Shown here: in pieces, positions 14,786-26,862 of the stretch
Layout of the letters: every line of letters begins with the position of its first letter
Position numbering within the stretch: position 1 is the stretch's first letter
DNA from: Arthrobacter sp.
GTDB taxonomy: Bacteria; Actinomycetota; Actinomycetes; Actinomycetales; Micrococcaceae
Length of the DNA: 39,413 nt
Assembly (NCBI GenBank): GCA_026393275.1
Contig: JAPLAM010000097.1
Span: 1-39,413 of the forward strand
Direction: 5' to 3'
The notes under the pieces: model-generated
Told to the model about the DNA's origin: nothing
The model's input: the letters and a program-made list of their open reading frames with translations, nothing else
Databases searched by the model: none
Position numbers and translations under genes: made by a program

Positions 14786-16570
14786 GTGCTATTTAGCCTG
14801 ATGCGGCGGCTGCTCGCGGCCCACAGGATGACCGTCCTGGCCATCATCTGCCTGCAGCTCCTGCAGACCACGGCGAACCTGCTGCTCCCCACCCTCAACG
14901 CCGCCATCATTGACGACGGCATCGTTGGCGGGAACACGCCGCTGATCCAGCGCCTGGGCGGCTGGATGGCAGGGGTCGCAGCCCTCCAGGTGGGCGCCGC
15001 CATCGCCGCCGGCTACCTCGGCGCCGTCGTCGCCATGCGCGCGGGGCGGGAGCTGCGCGAGGAGCTGTTTGCCAAGGTCCAGACCTTCTCCTCACAGGAA
15101 ATCGGTGCGTTCGGGGCGCCCAGTCTCGTCACCCGGGCCACCAACGACGTCACCCAGATCCAGAGCCTCGCCGTCCTCGTCTTCACCATGCTCGTCGCGG
15201 CGCCCGCCAGCTTTATCGGCGGCATCATCCTCGCGGTACACCAGGACGTGGCACTGTCCGGGATCGTCGTGGCGGTCATCCCCATACTCGCCGGCCTGAT
15301 GGTGCTGATCGTGCGGCGGCTGATTCCGCTCTACCGGCAGGGCCAGGAACTGATCGACCGGATCAGCCGGGTGCTCCGGGAACAGATCATCGGGGCCAAC
15401 GTCATCCGCGGCTTCGTCCGGCAGGACCACGAGATCCGCCGCTTCGACGCCGCCAACAAAGACCTCACGAAGAACAACCTCGACTCAGCGCTCCTGGTGG
15501 CCGGCATGAACCCGACAATCATGGTGGTCGTGAACCTTGCCTCGGTGGCGGTCGTCTGGTTCGGTGGACACCGGATCCAGGCCGGAGAGATGCGGCTCGG
15601 CGCACTTACCGCGTTCATCGCCTACATCCTGCAGATCCTGATCGCCATCATGATGGCCATGTACGTCTTCACGACGGCCCCGCGCGCGGCCGCCTGCGCC
15701 GAGCGGATCCAAGCTGTCCTCGCCACCGGGACCGCCACCGGATGTCCGTCACCGGCCGCGGCGGAATACCCGGCGGGGGATACCGCAGCACCGGCGCCCC
15801 CGCCGGCCGCCGCGGGGACGGCGCTAGAAGGCACCGTGGAGTTCCGCGATGTGGCCTTCGCATACCCCGGAGCCGAGGCGCCGGTGCTGGCCGGGATCAC
15901 GTTTACTGCCGTTCCGGGAACGACGACGGCGGTCATCGGCGCCACGGGGAGCGGCAAGTCCACGCTGCTGAACCTGCTGCCCCGCTTCCTTGACCTGACG
16001 GGGGGCAGCATCAGCATCGGCGGCCGCGACATCCGGTCCCTGCCGCTGGCGTCGCTTCGCGGGCTGATGGCCCTGGTGCCGCAGCACTCCTACCTCTTTT
16101 CCGGGACCTTGGCGGAGAACCTGCGGATGGGCGGGCCGGCCGCGGGTGACACCGAATTGTGGCGGGTCCTGGACGCCGCGCAGGCCGGCGACTTTGTCCG
16201 GAGTCTTCCGGACGGGCTCGACGCCCCGGTCAGCCAGGGCGGCACCAACTTTTCCGGCGGCCAGCGCCAGCGCCTGTGCATCGCCCGGGCGCTGCTCCGG
16301 CCGGCACCCGTTTACGTCTTTGACGACAGTTTCTCAGCCCTCGACTACGGCACCGACTACCGCCTGCGGGCGGCTTTGGAACCGCTGCTGCGGACGGCCA
16401 CCGTGCTGGTCGTGGCCGAACGCGTGGCCACGATCGTGGACGCGGCGCAAATCCTCGTGCTGGAGGATGGCCGCCTGGCCGCGCACGGCACCCATCAGGA
16501 GCTTATGGCTACGTCTCGGACCTACCGGGAGATCGCCGCCTCGCAGCTCGTCCTGGCGGAAACCCCGTGA
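14786..16570 (+). CDS. ABC exporter half-transporter, subunit with degenerate ATPase site
   Basis: A 594-residue type IV ABC exporter half: six membrane helices (about residues 15-300) followed by a nucleotide-binding domain. Walker A is GATGSGKSTLL (near 385) and the signature is intact (FSGGQRQRLCIARALL, near 489). Walker B is VYVFDDSFSALD, with Asp instead of the catalytic Glu. The switch His is replaced by Glu (VVAERVATI). These changes mark the subunit that carries the non-hydrolytic site in heterodimeric exporters such as TM287/288 or BmrCD. A Pro/Ala-rich linker of about 35 residues precedes the ATPase domain. The GTG start has ggagg 4 bases upstream. The stop overlaps the start of the partner gene by 4 bp (GTGA), so equal expression is expected. 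The transported substrate is unknown; multidrug or lipid export is common in the family. Confidence 0.93.
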   Translation: MLFSLMRRLLAAHRMTVLAIICLQLLQTTANLLLPTLNAAIIDDGIVGGNTPLIQRLGGWMAGVAALQVGAAIAAGYLGAVVAMRAGRELREELFAKVQTFSSQEIGAFGAPSLVTRATNDVTQIQSLAVLVFTMLVAAPASFIGGIILAVHQDVALSGIVVAVIPILAGLMVLIVRRLIPLYRQGQELIDRISRVLREQIIGANVIRGFVRQDHEIRRFDAANKDLTKNNLDSALLVAGMNPTIMVVVNLASVAVVWFGGHRIQAGEMRLGALTAFIAYILQILIAIMMAMYVFTTAPRAAACAERIQAVLATGTATGCPSPAAAEYPAGDTAAPAPPPAAAGTALEGTVEFRDVAFAYPGAEAPVLAGITFTAVPGTTTAVIGATGSGKSTLLNLLPRFLDLTGGSISIGGRDIRSLPLASLRGLMALVPQHSYLFSGTLAENLRMGGPAAGDTELWRVLDAAQAGDFVRSLPDGLDAPVSQGGTNFSGGQRQRLCIARALLRPAPVYVFDDSFSALDYGTDYRLRAALEPLLRTATVLVVAERVATIVDAAQILVLEDGRLAAHGTHQELMATSRTYREIAASQLVLAETP

Positions 16571-18399
16571 GCGCTGGGTTCCCGGGGCCGCACGGCGCGA
16601 CGTCCAGATGGCGTACATCCCGGCGCCTGCTGGGACTCTTGCGGCCGGTGCGCCTCCGCATGGTCGGCGTCATTGCAGCGACCTGCGGTTTCGCCGCGCT
16701 GAACGTGGCGGCGCCCAAATACCTCGGGGACGCCACCGACGTCGTGGTGGACAGTGTGGTCGGCGGGGACTTCGACGGCCAGAAACTGGGCCGCCTGCTG
16801 CTCGCCGTGGCCCTGATGTACCTTGGCGCCTCACTGTTCAGCTGGATCCAGGGTGCCCTCACCGCGACGGCCGTGCAGCGGCTGAGTTACGGCCTCCGCG
16901 CCTCCGTGGAGCAAAAACTGCACCGGCTGCCCTCGGCCCACTTCGACGACCAGCACCGCGGCGACGTGCTCAGCCGCGCCACGAACGACGTCGACAACGT
17001 CTCGCAGGCCCTCAACCAGTTGCTCAACCAGCTGATCATGTCGGTGCTGATGCTCTCCGGGGCGCTGGCCATGATGATCTGGTTGTCGCCGCTCCTGGCG
17101 CTGATCGCTCTGGTCTCCGTCCCCGTCTCCACAGTGGTCACCGTCCTCGTGGCGCGGAAGTCGCAGGCACACTTCAGCGAGCAGTGGCGCAGCACCGGCG
17201 AACTGCACGCACACTTGGAGGAATTCTTCACCGGGCACGAGGTGATCAAGGCGTTCGGCCGGCAGGACGCGGCCGCGGCCACCTTCGGCGCGAGCAACGG
17301 CCGGCTCTTCCGGGCGGCAGCCAGGGCGCAGTACGTCTCCGGCGTCGTGCAGCCCCTGATGATCTTCGTCGCCAACCTCAACTACATCGCGGTCGCCGTG
17401 ATCGGGGCGCTCCAGGTGGCCGCCGGCAACATGACCATCGGCGGCATCCAGGCCTTCATCCAGTTCAGCCGGCTCTTCAGCCAGCCGATGGGCCAGATCG
17501 GCGGCATGCTGACCCTGATGCAGTCGTGCCTGGCCTCCGCCGAGCGGGTTTTCGCGCTCCTGGACGCACCGGAAATCCCCGCCGACGCGGCGGCGCCGGC
17601 AGCCGGCGCCGCAATCCGTTTGGCCCGGACGCCCGCGGGCCGCATCAGGTTCGAAGCCGCCACCTTCGGCTACGGCGCCGACATCCCTGTGGTGCAGGAC
17701 CTCTCCTTCTCGGTGGCGCCGGGCCAGACCGTGGCGATCGTGGGGCACACCGGCGCCGGCAAAACCACCGTGGTGAACCTCCTGATGCGCTTCTACGAAC
17801 TGGACTCCGGACGGATCACCGTCGACGGCGTAGACATCGCCGAACTGCCCCGCGACCAGCTGCGGGCAGCCTTCGGGACGGTGCTGCAGGACGCGTGGCT
17901 GTTCACCGGCAGCATCCGGGACAACATCGAGTACGGCAGACCCGGTGCCAGCGACGCCGACGTCACTGCCGCGGCGCAGGCAAGCCACGTGGACCAGTTC
18001 GTCCGCGCCCTGCCGGCCGGCTACGCCACCACGATCGGCAACGACGGCGACTCGCTCAGCCGCGGACAGCGCCAGCTGATCTCGATTGCCCGGGCCCAAC
18101 TGGCCGGCCGCAGCATCCTGATCCTCGATGAGGCCACCAGCTCCGTGGACAGCCGCACGGAGACGCAGATCCGGCAGGCCATGGCGACTCTGCGGCAGGG
18201 CCGGACCAGCCTGGTGATTGCCCACCGCTTGTCCACCGTGCGGGACGCTGATCTAATTCTGGTCATGGACCACGGACGGATCGTTGAACAAGGCAAGCAC
18301 CTGGAACTCATGGCGGCGGACGGGGTGTACACCGCGCTCTACCGGGACCAGTTCGCCGGTCGCGAACAGCTTGAGGCCGCCCTGGAGCCGGAACTGTGA
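16567..18399 (+). CDS. ABC exporter half-transporter, catalytically complete subunit
   Basis: A 610-residue partner of the preceding half-transporter, with six predicted membrane helices and a C-terminal ATPase domain. Walker A is GHTGAGKTTVVNLL (near residue 393). Walker B ends in ILDEATSSVD with the catalytic Glu present, and the switch His is present (IAHRLSTV). Its signature is altered, LSRGQRQLISIARAQ, with Arg in place of the second Gly. In a head-to-tail dimer this altered signature faces the degenerate Walker site of the first subunit. The intact FSGGQ of the first subunit faces the complete site here, as expected for an asymmetric heterodimer. The GTG start overlaps the upstream stop by 4 bp, and the stop overlaps the GntR gene by 4 bp. 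Confidence 0.94.
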   Translation: MSAGFPGPHGATSRWRTSRRLLGLLRPVRLRMVGVIAATCGFAALNVAAPKYLGDATDVVVDSVVGGDFDGQKLGRLLLAVALMYLGASLFSWIQGALTATAVQRLSYGLRASVEQKLHRLPSAHFDDQHRGDVLSRATNDVDNVSQALNQLLNQLIMSVLMLSGALAMMIWLSPLLALIALVSVPVSTVVTVLVARKSQAHFSEQWRSTGELHAHLEEFFTGHEVIKAFGRQDAAAATFGASNGRLFRAAARAQYVSGVVQPLMIFVANLNYIAVAVIGALQVAAGNMTIGGIQAFIQFSRLFSQPMGQIGGMLTLMQSCLASAERVFALLDAPEIPADAAAPAAGAAIRLARTPAGRIRFEAATFGYGADIPVVQDLSFSVAPGQTVAIVGHTGAGKTTVVNLLMRFYELDSGRITVDGVDIAELPRDQLRAAFGTVLQDAWLFTGSIRDNIEYGRPGASDADVTAAAQASHVDQFVRALPAGYATTIGNDGDSLSRGQRQLISIARAQLAGRSILILDEATSSVDSRTETQIRQAMATLRQGRTSLVIAHRLSTVRDADLILVMDHGRIVEQGKHLELMAADGVYTALYRDQFAGREQLEAALEPEL

Positions 18400-18788
18400 G
18401 CCCGGCGGAGACCGTGGGGGCCAATTTCCCCGGCAACTGGAAGCCCAATACGGGCAGCTCGGTGCCCCTGTTCGAACAGCTCCGGCTGAACATCATCGAG
18501 CGGGCCGACGCCGGAACGCTGGCGGCGGGGACCCGGCTCCCGGCCGTCCGCAACCTGGCAGCCGAGCTGGGCGTGGCACCGCACACCGTGGCGCGTGCCT
18601 ACAAGGAACTTGAGGCTGCCGGCGTCGTCGCGACCCGCGGCAGGAATGGCACCGTCGTCTGTGCCCGGGACGACGCCTGGGGCTCGCTCACCGCCTCCGC
18701 CGCGGAGTTCGCGGCGGCCGCCAAAGCCCGGGGCGCCAGCTTCGCCGAGGCCGTTCAGCTGCTGGCCGCTGCGTACGACCGCCAATAG
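18396..18788 (+). CDS. GntR family regulator, YtrA subfamily
   Basis: A 130-residue regulator with an N-terminal winged helix-turn-helix. LFEQLRLNIIERADAG is followed by the GntR signature GTRLPAVRNLAAELGVAPHT, then VARAYKELEAAGVVATRG. Only about 50 residues follow, the short two-helix dimerisation tail typical of YtrA regulators, which lack a large ligand-binding domain and often govern ABC transporter operons. Its GTG overlaps the stop of the second exporter gene by 4 bp, so it is the last gene of that operon. I infer that it controls its own operon, probably at 14658-14785. The distal position is less common than a promoter-proximal one. Confidence 0.9.
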   Translation: MSPAETVGANFPGNWKPNTGSSVPLFEQLRLNIIERADAGTLAAGTRLPAVRNLAAELGVAPHTVARAYKELEAAGVVATRGRNGTVVCARDDAWGSLTASAAEFAAAAKARGASFAEAVQLLAAAYDRQ

Positions 18789-18826
18789 GCCGACCGCCCT
18801 AGCACAGCCACGGCCGGAATAGATGT

Positions 18827-18856
18827 TCGAAGAAGTTTTCGATTAGCATTGGAGGC
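18827..18856 (+). promoter_or_regulatory. LexA (SOS) box and leaderless -10 of uvrA
   Basis: tcgaagaagttttcga (18827-18842) matches 10 of 12 fixed bases of the actinobacterial LexA consensus TCGAAC-N4-GTTCGA and has perfect 5-bp arms. It directly precedes tagcat (18844-18849), a -10 hexamer that ends 7 bp before the GTG at 18857. A ggagg (18851-18855) lies only one base from the GTG, too close to be a normal Shine-Dalgarno, so the mRNA is probably leaderless. Confidence 0.65.
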
Positions 18857-21829
<2,973 letters not shown>

Positions 21830-21850
21830 CCCGGTCCTCGAACGACCTTC

Positions 21851-21896
21851 GGAAGCCGGACATATTCCTTCGCGGGAATGCGATTGTCCGGCTTCC
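21851..21896 (+). terminator. Long hairpin after uvrA
   Basis: A perfect 12-bp stem (ggaagccggaca with tgtccggcttcc) encloses a second stem (attcc with ggaat), beginning 22 bp after the uvrA stop. No T-run follows. Likely a terminator or a 3'-end stabiliser. Confidence 0.65.
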
Positions 21897-22059
21897 CCGC
21901 GATCGTGAGAAACTACTCCGGTGACCCATACGCCCGGATGCTGCAGGAGCCGCTGCCAAGCAGGCCTTCGCCGACCGCCACGAACCTATTGTCAGGGTGG
22001 TTCCGTGCGGGCCCGCGCCCTGACCACCGCCGCCCCGCTGCAGAATGAGGTGCCCGCCC

Positions 22060-22728
22060 TTGGCAATGTTTGACGTGATCCGCTGGACAACCCGCGGGCT
22101 CATCTCCTCGACCTGCCGTCCCACCGTGATCGGTCTGGAGAACGTGCCCACCGAGGGTCCCTTCATCGTGGCGCCCAACCACCTCTCCTTCCTGGACAGC
22201 GTCATCGTGCAGGCGCTCATGCCGCGCCCGGTCGCCTTTTTCGCCAAGGCCGAATACTTCACCACGGGAGGCGCCAAGGGCCGGCTGATGAAGTCGTTCT
22301 TCGAGGCCGTCGGCTCCATCCCGGTCGAACGCGGCGAACAGGCCGCCAGCGTACAGGCGCTCAAGACGCTGCTGGACATCCTCGACGCTGGCAAAGGGGT
22401 GGGGATCTACCCGGAAGGCACCCGTTCCCGCGACGGCATCCTCTACCGCGGCCGCACCGGCGTCGGCTGGCTGGCCCTCACGACCGGCGCCCCGGTGGTT
22501 CCGGTAGGCCTGATCGGCACCGAAAACCTGCAACCGGCGGACAGCAACAAGGTCAAACCGCAGCACTTCATTATGAAGGTGGGCGAGCCGCTCTACTTCG
22601 ACAAGACCGGGCCGGACCATTCCTTGCCGGCGCGGCGCCAGGTCACGGACCGCATCATGGACGCCATCGCGGAGCTGAGCGGGCAGAAGCGGTCCACCAC
22701 CTACAACCAGAGCAAGAGTGTCGACTAG
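22060..22728 (+). CDS. 1-acyl-sn-glycerol-3-phosphate acyltransferase-like (PlsC family)
   Basis: A membrane-associated acyltransferase of about 222 residues. The catalytic HX4D motif is in APNHLSFLDSVIVQA and the substrate-binding FPEGTRS-type motif is YPEGTRSRDG. The segment VGSIPVERGEQAASVQ between them is also typical. PlsC-type enzymes add the second acyl chain to lysophosphatidate in phospholipid synthesis; related members act on other lysolipids, so the acceptor is not certain. The TTG at 22060 has gagg 9 bases upstream and is my preferred start. An ATG at 22045 (overlapping that site) and one at 22066 are alternatives. The 230-bp region before it holds the uvrA hairpin and a possible -10 (tattgt, 21987-21992). 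The end of the gene lies 39 bp before uvrC. Confidence 0.88.
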   Translation: MAMFDVIRWTTRGLISSTCRPTVIGLENVPTEGPFIVAPNHLSFLDSVIVQALMPRPVAFFAKAEYFTTGGAKGRLMKSFFEAVGSIPVERGEQAASVQALKTLLDILDAGKGVGIYPEGTRSRDGILYRGRTGVGWLALTTGAPVVPVGLIGTENLQPADSNKVKPQHFIMKVGEPLYFDKTGPDHSLPARRQVTDRIMDAIAELSGQKRSTTYNQSKSVD

Positions 22729-22755
22729 CGCGTCGGGACGGCACCGTCGGCTCAG

Positions 22756-22767
22756 TAGAATGGACTA
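22756..22767 (+). promoter_or_regulatory. -10 element giving a predicted leaderless uvrC mRNA
   Basis: tagaat (22756-22761), one base from the consensus tataat, is followed by exactly 6 bp and the uvrC GTG at 22768. No Shine-Dalgarno is present. The geometry is the same as at uvrB. Confidence 0.6.
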
Positions 22768-24792
22768 GTGGCAGATCCAGCTAGTTACCGGCCCCGGACG
22801 GGGGAGATCCCGACCAACCCGGGCGTATACCGGTTCCGTGACCCGCACGGTCGGGTCATTTACGTCGGCAAGGCCAAGAACCTCCGTTCCCGGCTCAATT
22901 CCTATTTCGCCAATCCCGCCGGCCTGATGCCGAAGACCCACGCGATGGTCCACACGGCCAGCAGCGTGGAATGGACGGTGGTCGGCAGCGAACTGGAATC
23001 GCTGCAGCTCGAGTACACCTGGATCAAGGAATTTAAGCCGCGGTTCAACGTCATGTTCCGCGACGACAAGAGCTACCCGTACCTGGCCGTCACGATGGCG
23101 GAGAAGTACCCCCGGGTCCAGGTCCTGCGCGGCGAACGGCGCAAGGGCACCCGGTATTTCGGGCCCTACACGGCCGTCGCCATCCGCGACACCATGGACA
23201 CCCTGCTGCGGGTCTTCCCGGTCCGGAGCTGCAGCGCCGGCGTGCTGAAGCGCGCCGAAGCCAGCGGACGGCCGTGCCTGCTGGGCTACATCGACAAGTG
23301 CGCCGCGCCCTGCGTCGGACGCATCTCGGCGGAAGACCACCGTGCCCTGGCCGAGGATTTTTGCGCGTTCATGGGCGGCGAGGCGAAGCCGTTCGTCTCC
23401 CGCCTCGAGAAGGATATGGCCGCTGCCGTGGCCGAGCTCGACTATGAACGCGCGGCCCGGGTGCGCGATGACATTGTCGCGCTCAAGAAAGTTTTTGAAC
23501 GCAACGCCGTGGTGCTGGCTGAGGACACCGACGCCGATGTGTTCGCCCTGCACGAGGACGAGCTGGAGGCCGCGGTCCAGGTCTTCCACGTCCGCGGCGG
23601 ACGGATCCGCGGCCAGCGCGGCTGGGTCGTGGAAAAGGTGGAGGATTCCACCACCCCGGACCTCGTCGAGCACCTGCTCCAGCAGGTCTACGGCGAGGAA
23701 GGCGAGATCCAGGGCCGCATGCCGCGGGAGGTGCTGGTCCCCACCGAGCCCAGCAACGCCGCCGAGCTGGGCCAGTGGCTCAGCGGGCTGCGCGGAGCCC
23801 GGGTGGACATCCGCGTGCCGCAGCGCGGCGACAAAGCCGCGCTGCTGACCACCGTGCGGGACAACGCGGAACACGCGCTCCAGCTGCACAAGTCCCGGCG
23901 CGCCGGCGACCTGACCATGCGGTCCCAGGCGCTCCAGGAACTGCAGGAGGCCCTGGACCTGCCCGTCGCGCTGCTGCGGATCGAATGCTTCGACATCTCG
24001 CACGTGCAGGGCACCAATGTGGTCGGCTCCATGGTGGTGGTCGAGGACGGCCTGCCCAAGAAGTCCGACTACCGGAAATTCTCGGTCACGGGCGCCGCGG
24101 CGAGCGACGACACCGCGGCCATGCACGACGTGCTCACCCGCCGCTTCCGGAACTACCTTCAGGAACAGGCTGAAAAGGCCGTAAACCCAGACAACACCCC
24201 GGGGACCGCCGGCCCGGCCACCGCCCCGGCCAACGATACGGCCGGCGCCCCGGTTGCGGACACCACGACGCCGGCGCCCCGGGCGAAGTTCGCCTACCCG
24301 CCGAACCTCGTCGTCGTCGACGGCGGCCTCCCGCAGGTCAACGCCGCGGCGAGGGCCCTCGCGGAACTCGGCATCGAGGACGTCTACGTCGTCGGCCTCG
24401 CCAAACGGCTCGAAGAGGTCTGGCTGCCGGACAGCGACTTCCCGGTCATCCTGCCGCGCGCCTCGGCCGGCCTGTACCTGCTGCAGCGCATCCGGGACGA
24501 GGCCCACCGCTTCGCCATCACCTTCCACCGGCAAAAGCGCGGCAAGGCCATGACGGTGTCGGCGCTCGACGGCGTCCCGGGACTCGGCGACTCCAAGCGC
24601 AAGGCCCTGCTGAACCAGTTCGGCTCGGTCAAAAGCATCAAGGCCGCCAGCGTGGAGGAGCTCACGGCTGCGAAGGGGATTGGCCCGGCGCTTGCCGGGG
24701 CGATCCTGCGGCATTTCAGCGCCGACGACGGCGCGGACGGCCCGGTGGCCCCGGCGGTCAACATGACGACCGGCGAAATCCTTGAAACTTAG
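22768..24792 (+). CDS. uvrC: Excinuclease ABC subunit UvrC
   Basis: UvrC makes the two incisions on either side of the lesion held by UvrB. The N-terminal GIY-YIG nuclease shows [20 protein letters not shown] (about residues 13-32) and [10 protein letters not shown] cysteine cluster ([18 protein letters not shown]) follows. The UVR domain that binds UvrB is [20 protein letters not shown] (about 211-230). The RNase H-like half shows [20 protein letters not shown] and [14 protein letters not shown], containing the 5' incision Asp residues. A helix-hairpin-helix pair ends the protein ([30 protein letters not shown]). Length is 674 residues. An Ala/Pro/Thr-rich insertion of about 40 residues (near 468-507) interrupts the RNase H-like domain. 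The GTG start appears leaderless. rapZ, yvcK and whiA follow. Confidence 0.97.
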   Translation: MADPASYRPRTGEIPTNPGVYRFRDPHGRVIYVGKAKNLRSRLNSYFANPAGLMPKTHAMVHTASSVEWTVVGSELESLQLEYTWIKEFKPRFNVMFRDDKSYPYLAVTMAEKYPRVQVLRGERRKGTRYFGPYTAVAIRDTMDTLLRVFPVRSCSAGVLKRAEASGRPCLLGYIDKCAAPCVGRISAEDHRALAEDFCAFMGGEAKPFVSRLEKDMAAAVAELDYERAARVRDDIVALKKVFERNAVVLAEDTDADVFALHEDELEAAVQVFHVRGGRIRGQRGWVVEKVEDSTTPDLVEHLLQQVYGEEGEIQGRMPREVLVPTEPSNAAELGQWLSGLRGARVDIRVPQRGDKAALLTTVRDNAEHALQLHKSRRAGDLTMRSQALQELQEALDLPVALLRIECFDISHVQGTNVVGSMVVVEDGLPKKSDYRKFSVTGAAASDDTAAMHDVLTRRFRNYLQEQAEKAVNPDNTPGTAGPATAPANDTAGAPVADTTTPAPRAKFAYPPNLVVVDGGLPQVNAAARALAELGIEDVYVVGLAKRLEEVWLPDSDFPVILPRASAGLYLLQRIRDEAHRFAITFHRQKRGKAMTVSALDGVPGLGDSKRKALLNQFGSVKSIKAASVEELTAAKGIGPALAGAILRHFSADDGADGPVAPAVNMTTGEILET

Positions 24793-24909
24793 CTAGCACC
24801 GGCAATCTTGGCTAGGGTTAGGTGCTGAGGCACGACGTGCGGCCGGCAGGCGACTGCCCCGCGCTGGGACCTCACGGCAGAGCAAACAGCAGAGATGGGG
24901 CACGATTTG

Positions 24910-25833
24910 ATGGCAGAGTCAACGGCGGGATCCGGCACGGCGGCGGACGGGCTGACCCCCGTCAAGCCGGTAGAGGCGGAGCTGCTCGTGGTGACCGGGA
25001 TGTCAGGGGCGGGCCGGAGCACCGCCGCGGACGCCCTCGAGGACCACGGCTGGTATGTCGTGGAAAACCTCCCCCCGCAGATGCTGGGCACCCTCGCGGA
25101 GCTCGTCTCGCACGCGCCCGGCTCCATCTCCAAACTCGCCGTCGTCATGGACGTCCGGAGCAAGGATCTCTTCGCCGACATCCGCACCGCGCTGCGCAAC
25201 CTCGAGGCCAGCGGCGTCACCTTCCGCGTGCTGTTCCTGGATGCCAACGATGACGTCCTGGTGCGACGCTTCGAACAGGGGCGCCGCCCGCACCCCCTGC
25301 AGGGCGGCGGTCGGATCCTCGACGGCATCGCCGCGGAACGCGAACTGCTGCATGAACTGCGCGAATCGTCCGACATCGTGCTGGACACGTCGCCGCTGAA
25401 CGTGCACGGCCTCGCCACCGCCATCACCGAGCTGTTCAGCGAAACCGGGCCGGTGGCGCTGCGCCTCAACGTCATGAGCTTCGGTTTCAAATACGGGCTG
25501 CCGGTGGACGCCAACTTCGTCGCCGACGCGCGTTTCATCCCTAACCCGCACTGGGTGCCGCAGCTGCGCCCGCACACCGGGCTGGACAAGGAGGTCAGCG
25601 ACTACGTGCTCGAGGCGGAGGGCGTCAGCGATTTCGTGGAGCGCTACGTCCTGGCGCTCGAACCTGTGCTGGACGGCTACCGGCGCGAGAACAAGCACTA
25701 CGCGACGATCGCCGTCGGCTGCACCGGCGGCAAGCACCGTTCGGTGGCGGTCGCCGTTGAACTGTCACGGCGGCTGGCGCAGTACCCCCGGGTCACGGTC
25801 ACCACCACCCACCGGGATCTGGGCCGCGAGTAA
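24910..25833 (+). CDS. rapZ: RNase adapter / nucleotide-binding protein RapZ
   Basis: A 307-residue RapZ (YvcJ) protein. The P-loop is [18 protein letters not shown] (near residue 28-45), with [11 protein letters not shown] directly after. The GRRPHPL segment, [15 protein letters not shown] and [20 protein letters not shown] follow. The C-terminal domain has the signature [20 protein letters not shown]. In E. coli RapZ controls glucosamine-6-phosphate synthase through the GlmZ/GlmY small RNAs. In Actinobacteria the partner is not established, but a link to cell wall precursors is likely. The ATG at 24910 is preferred; an in-frame ATG at 24895 is possible. Neither has a strong ribosome binding site. 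A tagggt at 24813-24818 may be a promoter. The stop overlaps the yvcK start by one base. Confidence 0.94.
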   Translation: MAESTAGSGTAADGLTPVKPVEAELLVVTGMSGAGRSTAADALEDHGWYVVENLPPQMLGTLAELVSHAPGSISKLAVVMDVRSKDLFADIRTALRNLEASGVTFRVLFLDANDDVLVRRFEQGRRPHPLQGGGRILDGIAAERELLHELRESSDIVLDTSPLNVHGLATAITELFSETGPVALRLNVMSFGFKYGLPVDANFVADARFIPNPHWVPQLRPHTGLDKEVSDYVLEAEGVSDFVERYVLALEPVLDGYRRENKHYATIAVGCTGGKHRSVAVAVELSRRLAQYPRVTVTTTHRDLGRE

Positions 25834-26852
25834 TGGCGCTCCTCACCGGGCCCCTGCCCCTGGTGCCGGCCGCCAGCGCGGCCTTCGCCGGCCAGCAGGA
25901 CAAGGGCCCCTCCGTGGTGGCCCTGGGCGGCGGCCACGGCCTGTCCGCCTCGCTCTCGGCGCTGCGCCTGCTCACCTCCGAGCTGACCGCCATTGTCACG
26001 GTCGCGGACGACGGCGGTTCCTCCGGCCGGCTGCGCGAGGAATACGGCGTGCTGCCGCCCGGTGATCTCCGGATGGCGCTTTCCGCGCTGTGCGACGACA
26101 CCGACTGGGGCCGGACCTGGCGCGACGTGATGCAGCACCGCTTTAAGCCGGCCAAGGGACGCGGCGGCTCCCTGGACGAGCACGCGATGGGCAACCTGTT
26201 GATCGTGACGCTGTGGGAGCTGCTGGGCGACACCGTGGCCGGGTTGCAGTGGGCCGGCGCGCTACTCGGCGCCCGCGGGCAGGTCCTGCCGATGTCCACC
26301 ACGCCGCTCACCATCGAGGGCAAGGCCCGGGTGGTCGGACCCGACGGCACCCCCGTGCTGGAAACGGTCCGCGGACAAGCCAAATGCGCCGTTGCCGGCT
26401 CGCTCGAAGCGGTCCGGCTGCTGCCCGAAACCGCCTCGGCCTGCGTCGAGGCGCTGACCGCCATCGAACTCGCGGACTGGGTGGTCCTGGGCCCCGGCTC
26501 GTGGTTCACCTCGGTCCTGCCGCACCTGCTGCTGCCGGAGATGCGCGACGCGTTGTGCAACACCGAGGCGCGGCGGTGCCTCACCATGAACCTCGCCATG
26601 GACACCAAGGAGACGCTGGGAATGTCCGCCGCCGACCATCTGCGGGTGCTCCGGGAGTACGCGCCGGACTTCACCGTCGACGTCGTCCTCGCCGATCCCG
26701 CATCGGTGCCGGACCTCCCGGAGTTCGAGCGGGCCGCCGGGATGCTCGGCGCCGAGGTGGTCTTGGGTAAAGTAGGGGCGTCGAGCCGCCGGCCGGTCCA
26801 CGACCCGCTGCGCCTGGCAACGGCGTACCACGACATTTTCGGGAACAGGTAG
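25833..26852 (+). CDS. Gluconeogenesis/morphology factor YvcK (UDP-sugar binding, CofD-like fold)
   Basis: A 339-residue YvcK family protein. The N-terminal nucleotide-sugar binding motif is [17 protein letters not shown]. It is followed by the strongly conserved [18 protein letters not shown] and [25 protein letters not shown], and [19 protein letters not shown]. In Bacillus and Mycobacterium (CuvA) the family binds UDP-GlcNAc and is needed for normal cell shape and growth on gluconeogenic carbon sources. The ATG shares one base with the rapZ stop (TAATG), so translation is coupled. whiA follows 10 bp later, completing the conserved rapZ-yvcK-whiA unit. Confidence 0.95.
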   Translation: MALLTGPLPLVPAASAAFAGQQDKGPSVVALGGGHGLSASLSALRLLTSELTAIVTVADDGGSSGRLREEYGVLPPGDLRMALSALCDDTDWGRTWRDVMQHRFKPAKGRGGSLDEHAMGNLLIVTLWELLGDTVAGLQWAGALLGARGQVLPMSTTPLTIEGKARVVGPDGTPVLETVRGQAKCAVAGSLEAVRLLPETASACVEALTAIELADWVVLGPGSWFTSVLPHLLLPEMRDALCNTEARRCLTMNLAMDTKETLGMSAADHLRVLREYAPDFTVDVVLADPASVPDLPEFERAAGMLGAEVVLGKVGASSRRPVHDPLRLATAYHDIFGNR

Positions 26853-26862
26853 GAAAGGTGCC

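Noticed and set aside
21836..21851. SOS-like tcgaac sequence after uvrA
   Set aside because: Only the left half matches; the right half (ttcgga) does not form the palindrome and there is no promoter next to it.
22765..24714. 649-codon open frame on the minus strand opposite uvrC
   Set aside because: It is a shadow caused by high GC at third positions. The plus strand encodes full UvrC with all domains, and the minus frame shows no recognisable motif.
24822..25253. GTG-started frame just after a tagggt hexamer upstream of rapZ
   Set aside because: The frame overlaps rapZ in another phase and looks like shadow sequence. The hexamer to GTG distance (3 bp) is too short for a leaderless start.
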